This document shows positions 1 through 10,296 of a stretch of 64,000 bases of DNA, piece after piece (position 1 is the stretch's first letter; each line of letters opens with the position of its first letter). Under the pieces are notes generated by a model, which ran no database searches, was not told where the DNA came from, and saw nothing but the letters and a program-made list of their open reading frames with translations. The translations under genes and the position numbers were made by a program. The stretch is from positions 1,258,001 through 1,322,000 of the forward strand of contig JAZGUH010000451.1 of NCBI GenBank assembly GCA_037893225.1, read 5' to 3'. The DNA comes from Hippasteria phrygiana. Lineage: Eukaryota > Echinodermata > Asteroidea > Valvatida > Goniasteridae.

Positions 1-3
1 CGC

Positions 4-11
4 TAGATCTA
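4..11. other. tagatcta dyad with BglII site at the monomer start (first of ~270)
   Basis: Positions 4-11 of each monomer form the perfect 8-bp palindrome tagatcta inside the near-palindrome gctagatctaagc; the core AGATCT is a BglII site. It is lost in only four monomers that I noticed: a4 at 703 and 60139 (gctatttctaag) and t26 at 27379 and 30421 (gctatatctaag). A BglII digest should therefore give a strong 234-bp band with few dimers. A protein-binding role is possible but unsupported. Confidence 0.85.
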
Positions 12-178
12 AGCTACCCATACGTGTGAAAATTGCTGGATTTGGTCAATATCCCAGTAAATTTCTAACAGGGAAAAGAGGGGCGTTCATTTGAAAATGT
101 GGCAAACGTTAAGCAGTCACAATGCAGTAAACGGAAGAACGCACACAGAGTTCACAGAAGGAAATTTCTTGCGAGGTT

Positions 179-193
179 TGAATTTTCTCGAAG
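179..193 (+). promoter_or_regulatory. Perfect three-block heat-shock-element match (first of ~250)
   Basis: Positions 179-193 of the monomer read as three alternating 5-bp blocks: tgaat, tttct, cgaag. They match nGAAnnTTCnnGAAn, the known binding pattern of heat-shock factor trimers. A fourth block (agttc) is out of register. The site repeats every 234 bases, and I read it as intact in about 250 of 273 complete monomers. Types t11 and t27 have the variant with a ttctagaa core, which also fits. Binding by HSF is inferred from the pattern only. Confidence 0.45.
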
Positions 194-1582
194 AGTTCTC
201 ACGCTGTGAAGCTGGCGATGGTCTCAAATTGTTGCGCTAGATCTAAGCTACCCATACGTGTGAAAATTACTGGATTTGGTCAATATCCCATTCAATTATG
301 AACAGGGAAAGGAGGGGCGTTCATCTGAAAATGTGGCAAACGTTAAGCAGTCACAATGCAGTAAACGGAAGAACGCACACAGAGTTCACAGAAGGAAATT
401 TGTTGCGAGGTTTGAATTTTCTCGAAGAGTTCTCACGCTATGAAGCTGGCGATGGTCTCAAATTGTTGCGCTAGATCTAAGCTACCCATACGTGTAAAAA
501 ATACTGGATTTGGTCAATATCCCATTCAATTATGAACAGGGAAAGGAGGGGCGTTCATCTGAAAATGTGGCAAACGTTAAGCAGTCACAATGCAGTAAAC
601 GGAAGAACGCACACAGAGTTCAGAGAAGGAAATTTGTTGCGAGGTTTGAATTTTCTCGAAGAGTTCTAACGCTGTGAAGCTGGCGATGGTCTGAAATTGT
701 TGCGCTATTTCTAAGCTACCCGTAAGTGTGAACATTACTGGATTTGGTCAATATCCCATTAAATTATGAGCAGGGAAAGGAGGGGCGTTCATCTCAAAAT
801 GTGGCAAACGTTAAGCAGTCACAATGCAGTAAACGGAAGAACGCACACAGAGTTCACGGGAAGAAATTTGTTGCGAGGTTTGAATTTTCTCGAAGAGTTC
901 TAACGCTGTGAAGCTGGCGATGGTCCCAAATTGTTGCGCTAGATCTAAGCTACCCATACGTGTGAAAATTGCTGTATTTGGTCAATATCCCATTCAATTA
1001 TGAACAGGGAAAGGAGGGGCGTTCATCTGAATATTTGGCAAACGTTAAGCAGCCACAATGCAGTAAACGGGAGAACGCACACAGAGTTCACGGGAGGAAC
1101 TTTGTTGCGAGCTTTGAATTTTCTCGAAGAGTTCTAACGCTGTGAGACTGGCGATTGTCTCAAATTGTTGCGCTAGATCTAAGCTACCCATACGTGTGAA
1201 AATTGCTGGATTTGGTCAATATCCCAGTAAATTATGAACAGGGAAAGGAGGGGCGTTCATTTGAAAATGTGGCAAACGTTAAGCAGCCACAATGCAGTAA
1301 ACGGGAGAACGCACACAGAGTTCACGGGAAGAACTTTGTTGCGAGGTTTGAATTTTCTCGAAGAGTTCTAACGCTGTGAAGCTGGCGATGGTCTGAAATT
1401 GTTGCGCTAGATCTAAGCTACCCATAAGTGTGAACATTACTGGATTTGGTCAATATACCATTCAATTATGAACAGGGAAAGGAGGGGCGTTCATCTGAAA
1501 ATGTGGCAAACGTTAAGCAGCCACAATGCAGTAAACCGGAGAACGCACACAGAGTTCACGGGAAGAAATTTGTTGCGAGGTT

Positions 1583-1670
1583 TGAATTTTCTCGAAGAGT
1601 TCTAACGCTGTGAAGCTGGCGATGGTCTCAAATTGTTGCGCTAGATCTAAGCTACCCGTAAGTATAAAAA
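1583..1670 (+). promoter_or_regulatory. Candidate HSE-TATA module 1
   Basis: The intact element at the end of a t2 monomer (1583-1597) is followed 65 bp later by TATAAAAA (1663-1670), created in t3 by gtataaaaatt where other types have gtgtgaaaatt or similar. The spacing resembles insect heat-shock promoters, where such elements lie a few tens of bases upstream of TATA. No initiator or transcript is known, and TATA-like strings are common in AT-rich DNA, so this is a candidate only. Confidence 0.25.
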
Positions 1671-2808
1671 TTACTGGATTTGTTCAATATACCATTCGAT
1701 TATGAACAGGGAAAGGAGGGGCGTTCATCTGAAAATTTGGCAAACGTTAAGCAGTCACAATGCAGTAAACGGGAGAACGCACACAGAGTTCATGGGAAAA
1801 AAATTGTTGCGAGGTTTGAATTTTCTCAAAGAGTTCTCACGCTATGAAGCTGGCGATGGTCTGAAATTGTTGCGCTAGATCTAAGCTACCCATACGTGTG
1901 AAAATTACTGGATTTGGTCAATATCCCATTCAATTATGAACAGGGAAAAGAGGGGCGTTCATCTGAAAATTTGGCAAACGTTAAGCAGCCACAATGCAGT
2001 AAACCGGAGAACGCACACAGAGATCACGGGAAGAAATTTTTTGCGAGGTTTGAATTTTCTCGAAGAGTTCTAACGCTGTGAAGCTGGCGATGGTCTCAAA
2101 TTGTTGCGCTAGATCTAAGCTACCCATACGTGTACAAATTACTGGATTTGTTCAATATACCATTCAATTATGAACAGGGAAAGGAGGGGCGTTCATCTGA
2201 AAATGTGGCAAACGTTAAGCAGTCACAACGAAGTAAACGGGAGAACGCACACAGAGTTTATGGGAAGAAATTTGTTGCGAGGTTTGAATTTTCTCGAAGG
2301 GTTCTCACGCTGTGAAGCTAGCGATGGTCTCAAATTGTTGCGCTAGATCTAAGCTACCCATACGTGTGAAAATTGCTGTATTTGGTCAATATCCCAGTAA
2401 ATTATGAACAGGGAAAGGAGGGGCGTTCATTTGAAAATGTGGCAAACGTTAAGCAGTCACAATGCAGTAAACGGGAGAACGCACACAGAGTTCACGGGAA
2501 GAAATTTGTTGCGAGATTTGAATTTTCTCGAAGAGTTCTAACGCTGTGAAGCTGGCGATGGTCTCAAATTGTTGCGCTAGATCTAAGCTACCCATACGTG
2601 TGAATATTGCTGCATTTGGTCAATATCCCATTCAATTATGAACAGGGAAAAGAGGGGCGTTCATCTGAAAATTTGGCAAACGTTAAGCAGCCACAATGCA
2701 GTAAACGGGAGAACGCACACAGAGTTCACGGGAAGAACATTGTTGCGAGGTTTGAATTTTCTCGAAGAGTTCTAACGCTGTGAAGCTGGCGATTGTCTGA
2801 AATTGTTG

Positions 2809-3042
2809 CGCTAGATCTAAGCTACTCATACGTGTGACAATTGCTGGATTTGGTCAATATCCCATTACATTATGAACAGGGAAAGGAGGGGCGTTCATCT
2901 GAAAATGTGGCAAACGTTAAGCAGTCACAATGAAGTAAACGGGAGAACGCACACAGAGTTTATGGGAAGAAATTTGTTGCGAGGTTTGAATTTTCTAGAA
3001 GAGTTCTCACGCTGTGAAGCTGACGATGGTCTCAAATTGTTG
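2809..3042 (+). repeat. Chimeric monomer t8/t11
   Basis: The left end carries the t8 mark gtgacaattgctgg. From cccattacatt onward the copy is t11, with tctagaagag and agctgacg. Types t9 and t10, which normally lie between, are absent. This fits an in-register unequal exchange between a t8 and a t11 monomer that removed three monomers (702 bp). The exchange point lies between the gtgacaatt mark and cccattacatt. Confidence 0.85.
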
Positions 3043-3454
3043 CGCTAGATCTAAGCTACCCATACGTGTGAAAATTGCTGGATTTGGTCAATATCCCAGT
3101 AAATTATGAACAGGGAAAGGAGGGGCGTTCATTTGAAAATGTGGCAAACGTTAAGCAGCCACAATGCAGTAAACGGGAGAACGCACACAGAGTTCACGGG
3201 AAGAACTTTGTTGCGAGGTTTGAATTTTCTCGAAGAGTTCTAACGCTGTGAAGCTGGCGATGGTCTGAAATTGTTGCGCTAGATCTAAGCTACCCATAAG
3301 TGTGAACATTACTGGATTTGGTCAATATACCATTCAATTATGAACAGGGAAAGGAGGGGCGTTCATCTGAAAATGTGGCAAACGTTAAGCAGCCACAATG
3401 CAGTAAACCGGAGAACGCACACAGAGTTCACGGGAAGAAATTTGTTGCGAGGTT

Positions 3455-3542
3455 TGAATTTTCTCGAAGAGTTCTAACGCTGTGAAGCTGGCGATGGTCT
3501 CAAATTGTTGCGCTAGATCTAAGCTACCCGTAAGTATAAAAA
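3455..3542 (+). promoter_or_regulatory. Candidate HSE-TATA module 2
   Basis: Intact element at 3455-3469 in t2; TATAAAAA at 3535-3542 in the following t3. Confidence 0.25.
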
Positions 3543-4446
3543 TTACTGGATTTGTTCAATATACCATTCGATTATGAACAGGGAAAGGAGGGGCGTTCAT
3601 CTGAAAATTTGGCAAACGTTAAGCAGTCACAATGCAGTAAACGGGAGAACGCACACAGAGTTCATGGGAAAAAAATTGTTGCGAGGTTTGAATTTTCTCA
3701 AAGAGTTCTCACGCTATGAAGCTGGCGATGGTCTGAAATTGTTGCGCTAGATCTAAGCTACCCATACGTGTGAAAATTACTGGATTTGGTCAATATCCCA
3801 TTCAATTATGAACAGGGAAAAGAGGGGCGTTCATCTGAAAATTTGGCAAACGTTAAGCAGCCACAATGCAGTAAACCGGAGAACGCACACAGAGATCACG
3901 GGAAGAAATTTTTTGCGAGGTTTGAATTTTCTCGAAGAGTTCTAACGCTGTGAAGCTGGCGATGGTCTCAAATTGTTGCGCTAGATCTAAGCTACCCATA
4001 CGTGTACAAATTACTGGATTTGTTCAATATACCATTCAATTATGAACAGGGAAAGGAGGGGCGTTCATCTGAAAATGTGGCAAACGTTAAGCAGTCACAA
4101 TGAAGTCAACGGGAGAACGCACACAGAGTTTATGGGAAGAAATTTGTTGCGAGGTTTGAATTTTCTCGAAGGGTTCTCACGCTGTGAAGCTAGCGATGGT
4201 CTCAAATTGTTGCGCTAGATCTAAGCTACCCATACGTGTGAAAATTGCTGTATTTGGTCAATATCCCAGTAAATTATGAACAGGGAAAGGAGGGGCGTTC
4301 ATTTGAAAATGTGGCAAACGTTAAGCAGTCACAATGCAGTAAACGGGAGAACGCACACAGAGTTCACGGGAAGAAATTTGTTGCGAGATTTGAATTTTCT
4401 CGAAGAGTTCTAACGCTGTGAAGCTGGCGATGGTCTCAAATTGTTG

Positions 4447-4680
4447 CGCTAGATCTAAGCTACCCATACGTGTGAATATTGCTGCATTTGGTCAATATCC
4501 CATTCAATTATGAACAGGGAAAAGAGGGGCGTTCATCTGAAAATTTGGCAAACGTTAAGCAGCCACAATGCAGTAAACGGGAGAACGCACACAGAGTTCA
4601 TGGGAAAAAAATTGTTGCGAGGTTTGAATTTTCTCAAAGAGTTCTCACGCTATGAAGCTGGCGATGGTCTCAAATTGTTG
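4447..4680 (+). repeat. Chimeric monomer t7/t9
   Basis: It begins as t7 (gaatattgctgcattt, aaaagagg, agccac) and ends as t9 (catgggaaaaaaattg, tctcaaagag, ctatgaagc). The switch falls between the agccac mark and the catgggaaaa mark. A two-monomer deletion by unequal exchange explains both the chimera and the missing t8. Confidence 0.85.
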
Positions 4681-5148
4681 CGCTAGATCTAAGCTACCCA
4701 TACGTGTGAAAATTACTGGATTTGGTCAATATCCCATTCAATTATGAACAGGGAAAAGAGGGGCGTTCATCTGAAAATTTGGCAAACGTTAAGCAGCCAC
4801 AATGCAGTAAACGGGAGAACGCACACAGAGTTCACGGGAAGAACTTTGTTGCGAGGTTTGAATTTTCTCGAAGAGTTCTAACGCTGTGAAGCTGGCGATT
4901 GTCTCAAATTGTTGCGCTAGATCTAAGCTACTCATACGTGTGAAAATTGCTGGATTTGGTCAATATCCCATTACATTATGAACAGGGAAAGGAGGGGCGT
5001 TCATCTGAAAATGTGGCAAACGTTAAGCAGTCACAATGAAGTAAACGGGAGAACGCACACAGAGTTTATGGGAAGAAATTTGTTGCGAGGTTTGAATTTT
5101 CTAGAAGAGTTCTCACGCTGTGAAGCTGACGATGGTCTCAAATTGTTG

Positions 5149-7722
5149 CGCTAGATCTAAGCTACCCATACGTGTGAAAATTGCTGGATTTGGTCAATAT
5201 CCCAGTAAATTATGAACAGGGAAAGGAGGGGCGTTCATTTGAAAATGTGGCAAACGTTAAGCAGCCACAATGCAGTAAACGGGAGAACGCACACAGAGTT
5301 CACGGGAAGAACTTTGTTGCGAGGTTTGAATTTTCTCGAAGAGTTCTAACCCTGTGAAGCTGGCGATGGTCTGAAATTGTTGCGCTAGATCTAAGCTACC
5401 CATAAGTGTGAACATTACTGGATTTGGTCAATATACCATTCAATTATGAACAGGGAAAGGAGGGGCGTTCATCTGAAAATGTGGCAAACGTTAAGCAGCC
5501 ACAATGCAGTAAACCGGAGAACGCACACAGAGTTCACGGGAAGAAATTTGTTGCGAGGTTTGAATTTTCTCGAAGAGTTCTAACGCTGTGAAGCTGGCGA
5601 TGGTCTCAAATTGTTGCGCTAGATCTAAGCTACCCGTAAGTATAAAAATTACTGGATTTGTTCAATATACCATTCGATTATGAACAGGGAAAGGAGGGGC
5701 GTTCATCTGAAAATTTGGCAAACGTTAAGCAGTCACAATGCAGTAAACGGGAGAACGCACACAGAGTTCATGGGAAAAAAATTGTTGCGAGGTTTGAATT
5801 TTCTCAAAGAGTTCTCACGCTATGAAGCTGGCGATGGTCTGAAATTGTTGCGCTAGATCTAAGCTACCCATACGTGTGAAAATTACTGGATTTGGTCAAT
5901 ATCCCATTCAATTATGAACAGGGAAAAGAGGGGCGTTCATCTGAAAATTTGGCAAACGTTAAGCAGCCACAATGCAGTAAACCGGAGAACGCACACAGAG
6001 ATCACGGGAAGAAATTTTTTGCGAGGTTTGAATTTTCTCGAAGAGTTCTAACGCTGTGAAGCTGGCGATGGTCTCAAATTGTTGCGCTAGATCTAAGCTA
6101 CCCATACGTGTACAAATTACTGGATTTGTTCAATATACCATTCAATTATGAACAGGGAAAGGAGGGGCGTTCATCTGAAAATGTGGCAAACGTTAAGCAG
6201 TCACAATGAAGTAAACGGGAGAACGCACACAGAGTTTATGGGAAGAAATTTGTTGCGAGGTTTGAATTTTCTCGAAGGGTTCTCACGCTGTGAAGCTAGC
6301 GATGGTCTCAAATTGTTGCGCTAGATCTAAGCTACCCATACGTGTGAAAATTGCTGTATTTGGTCAATATCCCAGTAAATTATGAACAGGGAAAGGAGGG
6401 GCGTTCATTTGAAAATGTGGCAAACGTTAAGCAGTCACAATGCAGTAAACGGGAGAACGCACACAGAGTTCACGGGAAGAAATTTGTTGCGAGATTTGAA
6501 TTTTCTCGAAGAGTTCTAACGCTGTGAAGCTGGCGATGGTCTCAAATTGTTGCGCTAGATCTAAGCTACCCATACGTGTGAATATTGCTGCATTTGGTCA
6601 ATATCCCATTCAATTATGAACAGGGAAAAGAGGGGCGTTCATCTGAAAATTTGGCAAACGTTAAGCAGCCACAATGCAGTAAACGGGAGAACGCACACAG
6701 AGTTCACGGGAAGAACATTGTTGCGAGGTTTGAATTTTCTCGAAGAGTTCTAACGCTGTGAAGCTGGCGATTGTCTGAAATTGTTGCGCTAGATCTAAGC
6801 TACTCATACGTGTGACAATTGCTGGATTTGGTCAATATCCCATTCAATTATGAACAGGGAAAGGAGGGGCGTTCATCTGAAAATGTGGCAAACGTTAAGC
6901 AGTCACAATGAAGTAAACCGGAGAACGCAAACAGAGTTTATGGGAAGAAATTTGTTGCGAGGTTTGAATTTTCTCGAAGAGTTCTCACGCTGTGAAGCTG
7001 GCGATGGTCTGAAATTGTTGCGCTAGATCTAAGCTACCCATAAGTGTGAAAATTACTGGATTTGGTCAATATCCCATTCAATTATGAACAGGGAAAGGAG
7101 GGGCGTTCATCTGAAAATTTGGCAAACGTTAAGCAGTCACAATGCAGTAAACGGGAGAACGCACACAGAGTTCATGGGAAAAAAATTGTTGCGAGGTTTG
7201 AATTTTCTCAAAGAGTTCTCACGCTATGAAGCTGGCGATGGTCTCAAATTGTTGCGCTAGATCTAAGCTACCCATACGTGTGAAAATTACTGGATTTGGT
7301 CAATATCCCATTCAATTATGAACAGGGAAAAGAGGGGCGTTCATCTGAAAATTTGGCAAACGTTAAGCAGCCACAATGCAGTAAACGGGAGAACGCACAC
7401 AGAGTTCACGGGAAGAACTTTGTTGCGAGGTTTGAATTTTCTCGAAGAGTTCTAACGCTGTGAAGCTGGCGATTGTCTCAAATTGTTGCGCTAGATCTAA
7501 GCTACTCATACGTGTGAAAATTGCTGGATTTGGTCAATATCCCATTACATTATGAACAGGGAAAGGAGGGGCGTTCATCTGAAAATGTGGCAAACGTTAA
7601 GCAGTCACAATGAAGTAAACGGGAGAACGCACACAGAGTTTATGGGAAGAAATTTGTTGCGAGGTTTGAATTTTCTAGAAGAGTTCTCACGCTGTGAAGC
7701 TGACGATGGTCTCAAATTGTTG
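5149..7722 (+). repeat. HOR lap of 11 monomers, complete (t1-t11)
   Basis: Reference lap of the 2,574-bp HOR; monomers start every 234 bases from 5149. It adds the types missing in the earlier laps: t8 (gtgacaattgctgg, gcaaacagag, taaaccgg), t9 (cataagtgtgaaaattac, catgggaaaaaaattg, tctcaaagag), t10 (aaaagagg with gaactttg and gattgtctc) and t11 (cccattacatt, tctagaagag, agctgacg). Its t1 carries taaccctg, which is also seen in the t1 copies at 7723, 10297, 12871 and 17317 but not in those at 1171, 3043 and 60841. That marks the copies with a more recent common origin. Confidence 0.92.
5561..5648 (+). promoter_or_regulatory. Candidate HSE-TATA module 3
   Basis: Intact element at 5561-5575 in t2; TATAAAAA at 5641-5648 in t3. 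Confidence 0.25.
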
Positions 7723-10296
7723 CGCTAGATCTAAGCTACCCATACGTGTGAAAATTGCTGGATTTGGTCAATATCCCAGTAAATTATGAACAGGGAAAGG
7801 AGGGGCGTTCATTTGAAAATGTGGCAAACGTTAAGCAGCCACAATGCAGTAAACGGGAGAACGCACACAGAGTTCACGGGAAGAACTTTGTTGCGAGGTT
7901 TGAATTTTCTCGAAGAGTTCTAACCCTGTGAAGCTGGCGATGGTCTGAAATTGTTGCGCTAGATCTAAGCTACCCATAAGTGTGAACATTACTGGATTTG
8001 GTCAATATACCATTCAATTATGAACAGGGAAAGGAGGGGCGTTCATCTGAAAATGTGGCAAACGTTAAGCAGCCACAATGCAGTAAACCGGAGAACGCAC
8101 ACAGAGTTCACGGGAAGAAATTTGTTGCGAGGTTTGAATTTTCTCGAAGAGTTCTAACGCTGTGAAGCTGGCGATGGTCTCAAATTGTTGCGCTAGATCT
8201 AAGCTACCCGTAAGTATAAAAATTACTGGATTTGTTCAATATACCATTCGATTATGAACAGGGAAAGGAGGGGCGTTCATCTGAAAATTTGGCAAACGTT
8301 AAGCAGTCACAATGCAGTAAACGGGAGAACGCACACAGAGTTCATGGGAAAAAAATTGTTGCGAGGTTTGAATTTTCTCAAAGAGTTCTCACGCTATGAA
8401 GCTGGCGATGGTCTGAAATTGTTGCGCTAGATCTAAGCTACCCATACGTGTGAAAATTACTGGATTTGGTCAATATCCCATTCAATTATGAACAGGGAAA
8501 AGAGGGGCGTTCATCTGAAAATTTGGCAAACGTTAAGCAGCCACAATGCAGTAAACCGGAGAACGCACACAGAGATCACGGGAAGAAATTTTTTGCGAGG
8601 TTTGAATTTTCTCGAAGAGTTCTAACGCTGTGAAGCTGGCGATGGTCTCAAATTGTTGCGCTAGATCTAAGCTACCCATACGTTTACAAATTACTGGATT
8701 TGTTCAATATACCATTCAATTATGAACAGGGAAAGGAGGGGCGTTCATCTGAAAATGTGGCAAACGTTAAGCAGTCACAATGAAGTAAACGGGAGAACGC
8801 ACACAGAGTTTATGGGAAGAAATTTGTTGCGAGGTTTGAATTTTCTCGAAGGGTTCTCACGCTGTGAAGCTAGCGATGGTCTCAAATTGTTGCGCTAGAT
8901 CTAAGCTACCCATACGTGTGAAAATTGCTGTATTTGGTCAATATCCCAGTAAATTATGAACAGGGAAAGGAGGGGCGTTCATTTGAAAATGTGGCAAACG
9001 TTAAGCAGTCACAATGCAGTAAACGGGAGAACGCACACAGAGTTCACGGGAAGAAATTTGTTGCGAGATTTGAATTTTCTCGAAGAGTTCTAACGCTGTG
9101 AAGCTGGCGATGGTCTCAAATTGTTGCGCTAGATCTAAGCTACCCATACGTGTGAATATTGCTGCATTTGGTCAATATCCCATTCAATTATGAACAGGGA
9201 AAAGAGGGGCGTTCATCTGAAAATTTGGCAAACGTTAAGCAGCCACAATGCAGTAAACGGGAGAACGCACACAGAGTTCACGGGAAGAACATTGTTGCGA
9301 GGTTTGAATTTTCTCGAAGAGTTCTAACGCTGTGAAGCTGGCGATTGTCTGAAATTGTTGCGCTAGATCTAAGCTACTCATACGTGTGACAATTGCTGGA
9401 TTTGGTCAATATCCCATTCAATTATGAACAGGGAAAGGAGGGGCGTTCATCTGAAAATGTGGCAAACGTTAAGCAGTCACAATGAAGTAAACCGGAGAAC
9501 GCAAACAGAGTTTATGGGAAGAAATTTGTTGCGAGGTTTGAATTTTCTCGAAGAGTTCTCACGCTGTGAAGCTGGCGATGGTCTGAAATTGTTGCGCTAG
9601 ATCTAAGCTACCCATAAGTGTGAAAATTACTGGATTTGGTCAATATCCCATTCAATTATGAACAGGGAAAGGAGGGGCGTTCATCTGAAAATTTGGCAAA
9701 CGTTAAGCAGTCACAATGCAGTAAACGGGAGAAAGCACACAGAGTTCATGGGAAAAAAATTGTTGCGAGGTTTGAATTTTCTCAAAGAGTTCTCACGCTA
9801 TGAAGCTGGCGATGGTCTCAAATTGTTGCGCTAGATCTAAGCTACCCATACGTGTGAAAATTACTGGATTTGGTCAATATCCCATTCAATTATGAACAGG
9901 GAAAAGAGGGGCGTTCATCTGAAAATTTGGCAAACGTTAAGCAGCCACAATGCAGTAAACGGGAGAACGCACACAGAGTTCACGGGAAGAACTTTGTTGC
10001 GAGGTTTGAATTTTCTCGAAGAGTTCTAACGCTGTGAAGCTGGCGATTGTCTCAAATTGTTGCGCTAGATCTAAGCTACTCATACGTGTGAAAATTGCTG
10101 GATTTGGTCAATATCCCATTAAATTATGAACAGGGAAAGGAGGGGCGTTCATCTGAAAATGTGGCAAACGTTAAGCAGCCACAATGCAGTAAACGGGAGA
10201 ACGCAAACAGAGTTTATGGGAAGAAATTTGTTCCGAGGTTTGAATTTTCTCGAAGAGTTCTCACGCTGTGAAGCTGTCGATGGTCTGAAATTGTTG
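7723..10296 (+). repeat. HOR lap of 11 monomers with t11 replaced by a t12-like copy
   Basis: Order t1-t10 as in the preceding lap, with private changes: cgtttacaaatt in t5 (8659-8892) and gaaagcac in t9 (9595-9828). The last monomer (10063-10296) is not t11: it has cccattaaatt, gcaaacagag, gttccgagg and agctgtcg, closer to t12. This looks like local conversion or a mosaic exchange. Confidence 0.9.
8135..8222 (+). promoter_or_regulatory. Candidate HSE-TATA module 4
   Basis: Intact element at 8135-8149 in t2; TATAAAAA at 8215-8222 in t3. Confidence 0.25.

Larger units (their letters stand above)
1..1170 (+). repeat. Divergent monomer block a1-a5, first copy
   Basis: Five monomers (starts 1, 235, 469, 703, 937) unlike those of the neighbouring HOR laps. 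Markers are aatttctaacagg in a1, cacagaaggaaat in a1 and a2, cagagaaggaaat in a3, gctatttctaagc, tatgagcagg and tctcaaaatgtgg in a4, and gaatatttgg with ctgtgagactgg in a5. The variant acggaagaacg is shared by a1-a4. The same five monomers in the same order return at 59437-60606 with only a few substitutions, so the block marks a large repeating unit. The window starts exactly at a monomer boundary in the chosen phase, so a longer block to the left cannot be excluded. Confidence 0.9.
1171..3042 (+). repeat. HOR lap of 8 monomers (t1-t7 plus t8/t11 chimera)
   Basis: Order t1-t2-t3-t4-t5-t6-t7 then a chimera. Markers: t1 gctggatttgg with cccagtaaatt and gaactttg; t2 gtgtgaacattac; t3 cccgtaagtataaaaatt, cattcgatt and tctcaaagag; t4 agagatcacgg; t5 gtgtacaaatt, cgaagggttc and agctagcg; t6 gctgtatttgg with cccagtaaa and gcgagatttg; t7 gaatattgctgcattt and gaacattg. 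The lap is the 11-monomer lap minus three monomers, explained by the chimera at 2809-3042. Confidence 0.9.
3043..5148 (+). repeat. HOR lap of 9 monomers (t1-t6, t7/t9 chimera, t10, t11)
   Basis: Monomers start at 3043, 3277, 3511, 3745, 3979, 4213, 4447, 4681 and 4915. The t5 copy has a private change (gaagtcaacggg). The lap lacks a separate t8 because monomer 4447-4680 joins t7 to t9. The last copy is a typical t11 with cccattacatt, tctagaagag and agctgacg. Confidence 0.9.

Noticed and set aside
2130..2315. 61-codon plus-strand frames (also 36060, 39102, 42846, 43782, 45420, 48462, 52206, 53142, 56652, 58524)
   Set aside because: They start with GTG, lie inside the satellite monomer, have no recognisable domain, and exist only where gtgtgaaaatt became gtgtacaaatt. 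Not annotated as genes.
5217..5231. G-quadruplex in agggaaaggagggg
   Set aside because: Only three G runs, one of two bases. It does not meet the usual four-run pattern.
5321..5336. RNA polymerase III B box (ggtttgaattttc resembles GGTTCGAATCC)
   Set aside because: It mismatches at essential positions, and there is no A box at a suitable distance or tRNA-like folding.
5281..5345. CENP-B box
   Set aside because: I looked for nTTCGnnnnAnnCGGGn on both strands. The nearest strings (gaaattcgttgcgaggt, and tcccgtgaactctg on the minus strand) miss several essential positions.
5149..5382. Monomer built from two related 117-bp halves
   Set aside because: Only short shared words (cagtaaa, gtgaa followed by ctgg) are seen, with no alignable half-to-half similarity.
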